Source: Gonocerus acuteangulatus
Taxonomy: Eukaryota > Arthropoda > Insecta > Hemiptera > Coreidae
NCBI GenBank assembly: GCA_946811695.1
Contig: OX328125.1
Span: forward strand, 52,056,994 to 52,120,993
DNA length: 64,000 bases
Direction: 5' to 3'
In this document: positions 38,969-48,300 of the stretch, piece by piece
Numbering within the stretch: position 1 is the first letter of the stretch
Layout of the letters: every line of letters starts with the position of its first letter
Program-made: the position numbers and the translations under genes
The notes under the pieces: generated by a model
The model's input: the letters and a program-made list of their open reading frames with translations, nothing else
Told to the model about the DNA's origin: nothing
Database searches by the model: none

Positions 38969-39429
38969 CACGCATATAGATGTTTGTCAAAACCATTGTT
39001 TAAGGATGGTTTATTCCAAATTTGCCAAAATTCTTAGAAAAATAATGCTTAAAAGACACAATTTCATTTAGAAAATGGTTTCAACCAAGGCTGCAATTTT
39101 CTTTCTGCAAGAAGTGGCTAACATTATGTTTTCTAGTTGGTCATAAGAGTTGTTCACCATTGATACAAAGCGTACCATTAAATACTAAAAATATCAAATA
39201 CTTAAATCACTTACTCTTCGACAACAGAAGTCCTTAATACATCAGAAATAGCCATAGCTGCAGTCTCGACCGCAGAAATTAGTGGAAGCAAATCAGCGAA
39301 GTTGATGGTTTCACATTTTTTTGCCAGGTTAGCCATAAACTGAGTTATAGTATCAAAATTATCTTCTTCATCAGTTCTTACTAAATCAAAATTGCACTCA
39401 TAGAATTGCTTCCTGCTCATTTTATTCAT
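33895..39429 (-). CDS. Fructose-1,6-bisphosphatase-like protein, predicted catalytically inactive (complete, 7 exons)
   Basis: Exons on the - strand: 39429-39215, 38263-38146, 38027-37927, 36280-36118, 35588-35454, 34978-34880, 34098-33895. Phases agree at every junction and give 344 codons plus TGA, the usual FBPase size (~335-340) with a ~15-residue N-terminal extension. Family evidence: FDTITQFM near the start; GYILCGCSTELVIAL (cf. GYALYGSATMLVLA); LGLFML; GGIYM; LLYCANPIAFLMKEGKG (cf. [17 protein letters not shown]); a final FFGSQIDIE (cf. ILGSPDDV). Catalytic residues are gone. In mammalian numbering Glu97/Glu98 are Ala102/Ala103, Asp118 is Ser123 and Glu280 is Cys283; only Leu120 and Asp121 persist (Leu125, Asp126). 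The DPLDGSSNID motif reads SSLDEEQNIR. Substrate residues Asn212, Arg243, Tyr244 and Arg276 also differ, and the glycine loop before exon 2 is shortened. Intron 6 uses a GC donor (gcgagt). The next gene upstream is a normal FBPase with the same exon layout. A regulatory or structural role is inferred, not shown. Confidence 0.85.
34256..34475 (+). repeat. Partial copy of the 33239-33505 MITE in intron 6
   Basis: Shares 'accatttccggggtatgga', 'cccaaaataaaatat', 'tttaccgatcaaatcaaaattt' and a right end 'cccccccttatacatgctcatg'. The left terminus is missing. Confidence 0.65.
35636..35885 (+). repeat. tRNA-derived SINE in intron 4 of the FBPase-like gene
   Basis: Head 'ggtatccctgtggtctagtgggtaaag' contains an A-box-like 'tggtctagtggg' (35650-35661). 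A B-box-like 'gggtttgagtccc' follows (35686-35698). The body has three 'ccctttcc-aaat' units. Spacing is tRNA-like, but the body and tail show it is a SINE, not a tRNA gene. It is antisense to the host gene. Confidence 0.7.
36745..36965 (-). pseudogene. LINE reverse-transcriptase fragment in intron 3
   Basis: The - strand encodes a short RT palm segment with the catalytic YADD box (SFIYADDIVLVADSFENLQ) followed by 'LTINPEKIKIL', as in LINE reverse transcriptases. Only about 60 codons remain; no endonuclease or downstream domain is attached. It lies in the sense orientation in the intron. Confidence 0.75.
37260..37330 (+). repeat. Repeat family B, 3' end fragment in intron 3
   Basis: 'tctaagtgacactagggatatagttattgaaacgtgctaatttaatgaagtaggactttttat' resembles the fixed 3' end of family B. 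Confidence 0.5.
38890..38967. repeat. (AT)n microsatellite in intron 1 of the FBPase-like gene
   Basis: About 78 bases of TA dinucleotide between exons 1 and 2. Confidence 0.95.
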
Positions 39430-39689
39430 ACAAAGTAATTATTTGAGATTATTTCATGAAACTTAAGAAGAACTGAAATGATTAACAAGAACTGGCATGT
39501 TTTAGATCTTGAAATCTTATTGTTTCCAATATAGCCTTTCCACTCTTGTATCTTCAAGAAGACTTAGCTAAATCCTCCAACTTTTGTTTAACTTAAATAA
39601 AATGGAGCATCATATGAGATCCATATTAAAAAAAGTTAACCTCATTAAATACTATTATTATTATTTAAATACCGACAATAAGAAATCTT

Positions 39690-39990
39690 GATGCCTTATG
39701 CACTGGCAAGAAATGGGAGAATCTTGCCTCGATGGGGCCAGTTTCGAAAAACCTCAAGAGAGCTGAAGCTGTCACTCGATTTTGTCTGAATACTGCCCGC
39801 AACTACCTGGAAGCTCACTTACGTCGCATCAGTCTTGCAGACGAAGACACCTGTCCACTATGCAAGCTTGGAAGAATGGATGAAGACCACCTGACAGACT
39901 GCATAGCTCTCACTCACCTAAATGATGACATCGTCAATTGTTATTGGGAGGCCCAACGAAGAACAATCATGGATGGCGTTGGCTAATAAT
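39690..39990 (+). pseudogene. LINE C-terminal fragment with CCHC-like knuckle
   Basis: The + strand encodes 'TRFCLNTARNYLEAHLRRI' then 'CPLCKLGRMDEDHLTDC' (C-x2-C-x9-H-x4-C). This is the same kind of LINE tail as 13880-14212, which it resembles closely. It lies upstream of the FBPase-like gene on the opposite strand. RT and RNase H are missing. Confidence 0.7.
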
Positions 39991-40514
39991 AATTATTTAA
40001 ATACTACTCTTAAGCAGAAATCCTATCAGCTAAACTGTAGAGGAAAAATGGTCGAAGCTTTCTTGAAACAACCCACTCAATCTCATGAGAGTTAGTGAGA
40101 TATCTATCTTTAATCCTTTTCAGAAAAATATCTTGGCATTTTTCTATGAAATTCCCAATTAATTTGAATGTTATTGGGTCCTTGTCTGTTATGGAATAAC
40201 CAATTCGAATTTAATTTGATATAATAATAATTAAATAATACGAACACATGTTTTTGTAAAAATAATTTTAATTATAAATGTCTCTCTAAAAACAGCTAAT
40301 ATCTAATAAAATTAGATATTAGCTGTACACCACATAAACACAGCAAGAATATAAGACTTAAGGAAATTCGGATTTGTAGCATGTCATTTTTCCCCATTTG
40401 GCAGATCCCCTTAATTGTTTTTAATGTATACATTTTCATGGATAGTGGTTGGCAAAAATCATTGTTTCTGTAAGAAAAAAATAATTACTGTGATTTCTAA
40501 GCCACAAGAACTCC

Positions 40515-40700
40515 TTACCTAAGGTTGTGTGTTCGATTCTCAAAATAAATGGTCTGGCGTTAATGACCACAAAGGTTGACATGCCTTAAATCCAACCAAA
40601 AAAAAAAATAAATGGTGGCTTTCCTTTGGAAAAAGAAAAGTCGTGATAAAAGAAAAGTCATTTGCTATTATAAATGGATGTCAAAATTAAATAATAATAA
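40515..40700 (+). repeat. SINE-like copy, forward
   Basis: B-box-like 'tgtgttcgattctca' (about 40526-40540). The body has 'cgttaatgaccacaaaggttgacatgcctt' and the end 'ataaatggatgtcaaaatt' with an AAT tail. It faces the reverse copy at 40700-40860. Confidence 0.5.
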
Positions 40701-40860
40701 TTTATTAATTTTCAAATTTTAACATCCACTTATACATTACACAGATTTTCAGGATGGGTTTTCTGCTGGTTATTACACTTTTCCGCCAGGACAGGGCTGA
40801 TGCCTTTTCTTTTCTTCCTTTTCATGCCTTACACTCAGGGCCACCGAGCCACCACTATTT
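40700..40860 (-). repeat. SINE copy, reverse
   Basis: The reverse strand reads a tRNA-like head 'ggtggctcggtggccctgag', then 'aaaagaaaaggcatcagccctgtcctggcgg' and 'tgtgtaatgtataagtggatgttaaaat'. This is the same family as 11700-11915. Confidence 0.6.
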
Positions 40861-41805
40861 AATAACATAAATGAATGAATTATTAATAATTGTATATTGC
40901 TTATGTCAATGTAAAATCTTCTCTATCTTCCAATATTTCTTGGAATGAATGATTTCCAGTCAACCTTTTATGACACATGAATTCAGCTAAATAAGAATGT
41001 GAAAAATCTCTTCTGCTCCCTTTTATTTTTTTTATGAGCCACTTAGCTGATTGCTATAATCTCTCAATCCTTAGGGTGTGCTTTAAAGTTTCTGGGTTTT
41101 GAAAGTTGTACTTGTTGTTCACTGTAAAATGAGTGTACTCTTGTTTCTAAATATATTCCAGCAGTCTGATACATTTAAAGATAGGGCCGGGATATATTTC
41201 TTAATTATTGCAATTAATGTTTCAGTGGTTCTATCATGGACCTCGGTTAGGAATTAAACCTTCATAACTGTTCGAATTGTACATCTATAACAAGAATATT
41301 TAACTTACAAAAATCAATATGTCTTTATTAGTTGGGAACATAACAGAAAAGTAATCATAAATAAAATATAATAAAAATATTATATGTTATATTATTCATA
41401 ATAAAAGTTTTTGTCCATTCAGCCATTTTTTCGAGATCACTGAGTCTACGGAAAGGTTTATATGGGACTGTGTAGCAACTGCAGCAACTTTGGGCATATC
41501 TAAAAGAGTTTCTAAAATTCAGAACAAAATTCTGGAGGAGATGGAACATGATGTCTATAAATGTCACAAAACAAATAGCGCCTCTAAGTTCTGCTTAACT
41601 AGAGCAAATTCAAAACAATTGGGTGACTGAATTAATACAAATTTACATTCCGAATTCAGCTTCCAGGCCAAGATTTAAATTAAAAAAAAAATAAAAATAA
41701 GAAGTTCAAGTATTTTTAAACAATCTTCTCATGGGGTAATAGGTGCATGTAGAAGCAGTACAGACGAAATATTACAATATAAATTTAATATAGAAAAATA
41801 CAATC

Positions 41806-41811
41806 TTTATT
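41806..41811 (-). promoter_or_regulatory. Polyadenylation signal of FBPase
   Basis: AATAAA on the - strand, a few bases beyond the TAA stop at 41819-41817. The 3' UTR would be very short if this is the site used. Confidence 0.6.
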
Positions 41812-41816
41812 TTAAA

Positions 41817-44800
41817 TTATTTTTTATTATGTTTTTCAATAATATCAAGAACTTCTTGGACATCATCTCTGGAACCGAGGTAAATAGGACTTCTCTCGTG
41901 GATACTGGTTGGCAAAACATCAAGAATAGGAATGCTTCCATTCGACGCCATTCCGCCAGCTTCTTCCATTATAAAAGCCATGGGATTGCACTCATAAAGT
42001 AATCTTAGCTAAAAAAAAAAAAATAGTAAAAAATCACAATAGAGAAAATCAATAGTTCTTTGAATGTTTGTGTTAAGATAATTTGATAGTTTGAGAAAGT
42101 AAGAAATATACGTTAGTTTAAACTAAATGGTATGTCATTGAACAACTTCATTTGTAATGGTTTTGTTTGTTTTGGAAGGCAGTTTATTTCTATCGTTCAG
42201 CTATTTCTAAAAACTTATATTTTACGCCTTAGTGGATAGAACAACAAATCTAACAAAGTTTAAGTTATAATATGTGGATAAGTACAAATCATCATCATCT
42301 TCACTTATACAGCTTACATTTTCAATCCCTAATTTAGTAGTTCAGTAGTTCATTCATAGCAGACAAAAAATTCATATTATGAAGAAGAGGGTGTTATTTG
42401 TTTACATTAGTCTTCAGTGTAAATGAAATATTATAATTATTAATTACATTTAAATAAAATAAATAATAAATTAATATGTGCTCTTTTCTAGCAGTCAGAA
42501 TAGATAGTTTTCACTTCCTCCGCTCTTGATCCTTTAGTTGAGAAGCCATTCCAGTGCTAAAGTTTATACCTATGCATTAACTGTGAAGAAATCAACATAT
42601 GTTAAATATAAATACACACCAGAGTATATTGGAGATCGGGATCTCAAATCAGGAAAATCTTTTCAGACATGAGCAATTCATTTTACAATATTATTATACT
42701 GTGAGTATACTACAACTTAAGTATTATTTTCCTCAGGAAATTTGAGTGGAAGAAAGAATATTTACAGCCCAAAATTCACCTATTTATTGGCCAAGATAAA
42801 GCCAGATGTGAGAAGAAAATTTGGCTATTCTGGAATTATTCCAAATATTTTTTTTTGACAAAACTTTTGCAGTATATTGTTGAAGAAACCAGAGATGGGC
42901 AGATTCGTATTCGTAAATCCGAATCCGAATTTGATTCACAACACCTTGACGTGTAAATCCGAATACGAATACATTCGTATTCAAAAGTGTGAATCCGAAT
43001 GGATTCACATTTGCAAGTGTGAATCCGAATCCGAAATTTGGATTCACACATATTAATCCAAATCCGAATCTATTCGTATTCACACATATGAATCCGAATC
43101 CATTCGGATTCACATCTATGAATACGAATCCATTCGGATTCACATCTATAAATACGAATCCATTTGGATTCACTGAAAAATTCAATTCAAAAGGCCAATA
43201 TAAATAAATAAATGCCTGTCAGTACCTCACTACAGGTCGAGTTTTGAGTTTTAGCGAATTTTCATATGTATATTTATTAGCCTCAGACTAAGTATTTGAC
43301 CCAAAAATTAATATGAAAAATTTCCTACTATTTAGAGCCCCAAGTCGTACATTCTGCCGAGAAATGCAGCCACCATGAAACGGGATAGTTCTCCCTCTCC
43401 TCCATAGCCCTGAAGAAGGCTTACATGTCAAGCCGAAACTTTGGCATAAATAAACTCAATTTAACTATGAAATGTAGTTTTTATTGAATATAAAGACGGA
43501 ATTGTCATTTCTTAAGATTCTCACGTACACAAAAGTGTCAAAACCACACAGCAACATCACATGAATAAGAGTGAGGATTTAAACGGTAATATTTATATGT
43601 TTTAATGTATGTAAGGATGCCCTTAAAATTGACAATATTTTTGAATAAATGGTTTATGAACATTTCAAACGAGAGTTCTCTGTTTCCCAATGTTACATAT
43701 CTGCGCATGCTCGTGTTTACAAATATGCTGTTTACGCCTACTTTTATAACCTTCCTAACAGTGAACTTTAGTGCTTGATAACTTCTTTCCTAGTTGAATG
43801 CGAACTTTTTTTTAGCGGATTCGTGTTTAGTGCATTAAAACACGTTAATGTACAAAATTTGAATGAAATCGGTTTGGAGGACGCTAAACTTCAGTTTTAC
43901 CTAAAGTTATTTATAAAGTGCATGCCCCCGGGCTCAGAGCAGACCGGAAGTGAACGTTGAGATGACAAAATGTTGTAACTATAGCTAAAGCTATTAGCTA
44001 TCATGACATTTAAACATTTCATGAATAAATTAGCGATTAGCGCTCGCTAATTTTTGCCCAACTATGATTTAGACCCTACAAAAGACTCCATATTAAATTA
44101 AAAGACTACAAAACCCCTCACATGAATAAGAGTGAGGATTTAAACGGTAATATTTATATGTTTTTGTAATTCGGCGAACGCTTAAGGTTTGGAAGTTGAA
44201 TTTAATTATAGGGGTTTTGTAGTCTTTTAATTTAATATGGAGTCTTTCGTAGGGTCTAAATCATAGTTGGGCAAAAATTAGCGAGCGCTAATCACTAATT
44301 TATTCATGAAATGTTTAAATGTCGTGATAGCTAATGAGACACCAATCTCAAAAGATCTGTACTTTTAATAAAGAAAAAATAAACCTTGGGTCATTTTGGC
44401 TATTTTTATTTAATATTTTTAAAGATGAGATCGTCTTGAAGCCCCAGACAGATCAAGCCCAGTAAAGATCAATGTTGGTTTTCCGAATCAATTCCTGTTC
44501 ATGATTTTTAAGAAATAATATGTAAGAGATTGAGTTACCTTTCCATTAGGAGAAGCTTTGTTAGCAGGATACATAAATATGCCACCGTATTTCAGTGTCC
44601 TATGAACATCAGCAACCATTGAGCCAACATACCTTGAGCCATATGGTTTTCCAAACTAAAAAATACATTAAAGAACAGAGTAAAACTAAATCAATAATAA
44701 TTTATTTGAGGAGTATCTACTGTATGATAAATAGTTGGTAAAAGTAAAAAAAAAAAAGTGTTTTTTAGGAAAACAAATTATTAGATGATCGGTAAAATTA

Positions 44801-45327
44801 TTATTTTACAACTCATGGGGCCTGGAACTTTTAGGCCTCAGGATTTCGCTGATTTGACAGAGATAAAAAGGTTAAAGTTTATCTAGAAATTTGAACCCAA
44901 ACCCATTATGTCAAACTATGCCTGAGTTAATTCTCACAACAACAGGTAATGGACTTCTTAGAGCCTAAGTTTTTATTTTAACATACTCATAATTGTTTTT
45001 GATTAATAATTCATTGAAATTTACAACCTGTACTGCATTCAACATGTAAATAGAAACTATTAATAGGACAACACCGGATACAAGGAGAGGAGAAGACAAC
45101 CATTGCTGGAATTTCTATTTTATGAAATAAGTTTCTATAACTTTCATTCAATTAATACATTTTTGTTTACATTATTTACATACTTATCGGCATTTACAAT
45201 TTATTTAAAAGGAACAATGTTTATGAAACATATAAGATTGTTCGAAGGTCTGCACCTTCGGAGGTGACATGGAGTGTCTTTGCGTGGTCCTGCCAAGCGT
45301 GAATAATAATCATAAGTCGATAATAAT

Positions 45328-45370
<43 letters not shown>

Positions 45371-48300
45371 TATATATAATTTACAGGTATGAGTTTCTTT
45401 CCCTGCAGCGTTGGTATATGTCTAACCTTTATATATATATTGTAATGATCTAAAAGGGGGTGCTCCAGAAAGAGTCAGTTTCTGGCATAGCAAAGAGTAG
45501 CATTCCTATTCAAAATAAAGGCTAAGTTATATTCCATAAGTCCATCACAAATATTCTCCTTTGTCAATCAATTAAATAAATAAAAGAGTAATAAAAGGGA
45601 TAGCAATTGGCAGTGCTTAGTTTGGGAGTATTTATTTTTTTTAAAAAAAAGGCAGTGTTAAATAAAAGAAGTGTCCAAATATCTCAGCTAGGAGCGATAA
45701 GGTATACAAGTTCTCAAGAAGATTCCCATTCAACCACCAGAGGCTGAGGACCAAGCCTCGCGGCAGAACCAGCTGGCCAGCCGACACCAAGCACTTCACC
45801 TGGACATGACGGCCAGACACAACTCCAAGATCTAGCAGCCGACCATCAATCTCCTCAACACAACTACAAGCAGCCTGCCTCTTCACTTCCAGAACATCAT
45901 CCGTAAAATAAGCTGAGTATAACTCACTCACTGCCAATTTTTAAATAAATTCTAAAAGCTATCTAAAATCTAATAATGGCCAAATTTTATCTTTTTGTAA
46001 TATATAATAATATTTTAAATATGTTCTAGACATTTCTTAATAACCCAACATTGATACAATTATGTGAGTCAAGCAATTTTTATATTTAAGTTTATATCAC
46101 AGCCATGCTAAATCTTAAATTATATATTCTTTATTCAATATAAGTCATTTGTTTCCAACTCTATTTTATTTATAATGAACCTTTCTCCGGGTATTTAATA
46201 TGGTCTCAACACATAAAAGAACAGATGGTAAGAAGTGATTCTAATAATATATTTCTCATGCTTTTTATTTCAGGCAATTTATTAAATTAATTAATTATTC
46301 AAATGGTTTTCTTCATAATCCCGTATGTGGTGAGTTTGGTAAATTTAAATGAACCCTTAGATATAATGAAAATATACTAAAACATATCAAATCAACTTTT
46401 TCTATATTAAATTTTAAATATATTCATTTTTCTTTTTCTTCCCAAACCAAGACACCACAATATATTGTAATGATAATTTTTTTACAATAAGAAATAAAGA
46501 AATTTTAATTAGTTTTATTATGTTAATTTAACTTAATCTCATGGATCAAGGTTCCGAGTGAATTACTGGTATTACATTTATCTCCAGACAATTCTGAGAT
46601 ACAAACAATATTAAATTACATGCAAACAATAATAAAATAATTGAAAACTACAACAAAAACAATTCTTACCTCTAAATCAATCCGCTTCCAACGAAATCTC
46701 AATATATTCGGTATTCCTTGGAGGAGAGCTCTGACTTCGGCCAACGCTAGGAACCAAAAGACTTCTTCTTCAAGACAAGGCTGAGACTAGAGTAGACTGA
46801 ACCTATCTCTATCGCTGCTGGAACTAGAATGGACTGACGCCATTCGAGAAAGCGGGAAAGTTTAGCGTCCCTGCTTCTCAACTTCCGCAGTTTGCCGGAT
46901 TATATATAAAGATAACAATTGTTTTTTGCCGTACATAATAATTAATTTATTGTTATCTGAATGTACATTTAATATGGATATATTGTATACCAGTATTGTC
47001 CAAAAACATTATTAATTTTGATCGTTTATAATACGATGTTATTTGTACATATGGTTTGTGATTTGCGCGGGCTTTTCAAAATATCGATGGTTATTTGAAT
47101 TTAAAAATATTTTCAAGAATGTAATATATCATTACATTTGCACTCCTGTCTAAAAAAAAAAAATTTAAAAAAAAATGTTTTTAGTCCGGTATAAAAAATA
47201 AATTTAAAATTGACTTTTTTAATTTGGAGTTTCGGAATATAGAGTTCAGAATAATAGCAAGTGTATTATATTATTTTTAAATTTTGATAGCTTACTTCGT
47301 CTCATAATTTTTAATTATTTTGATTATATGAATATAGTATTTTATTAATATACTTATTTTAAATTATTTTTATAATTATCAAATTTATTTTAGGCTAAAC
47401 TAATGATCTTTATTGAAATAAGTTTATTTTAATATACAAAAAACATTATTATTAAATTTATTAATTTTACATAATATCAAAATTTTCTTATCCTAACTAA
47501 TGTGCTTTCAACATTTATATTAATTTTTAATTATTATTATTATCAATTAAATCTTATACCAAACTAATTTTTGTAACAGATAAAAATTCTAAACTAGTAC
47601 TACATTTAAAAATTGTCCTGGATCCACTATTTATCATTAAAATCTTTTTTTTTTGCATCTGTCCGAATTATTCCTAAGGATTTGTTTTATTCTCTTTCGT
47701 GGTGGCCGATTTAATTTTGCAATTTTTTCAATCCCATTTTGATATTGATACTCAAAAAGTATTTTTACTTTATTACCAAATTTGGTGTCCATATTTTTCA
47801 GATGATTATTGTTGTTAACATTTTTATTCATTATATTATTTTGATTATTACCATTATTATTATTATAACTCATTATTTTTAAACTAATTATATGATCATC
47901 AACTAATTTTTTAATATTATTTTGTTCCAAATTCTCATCCATAACGTCTGTACTTATTTTATTTTTTAAATTATCATTAGTTATATTATTTTTAATTATT
48001 TGATTTATTTTTTCATTATTATTATTCAAATTACTCAATAATATTTCTTTAATTTTATCATCTTCATTCACTAAACAAACATACTCACTTTCATCTTTAG
48101 TTTCAACAAATATTTTATTTTCTTCACATTTTTGATCAATAATACTGCAATCATAATTGAAATTATCTTTTATTAATTCACTTGAATCGTCCTTATTGAA
48201 TTGTGTATCGTCATTTTCGGTATTTTTAATTAAATTTTCGTTATTATTTTCATTAACCTCAATAACCTCTTCACCACTTATATTATTTTTATTAAAAAAG

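Noticed and set aside
42784..43207. ORFs of [13 protein letters not shown] repeats on both strands
   Set aside because: They arise from the self-complementary GAATCCGAAT minisatellite. Both strands being open is a property of the repeat.
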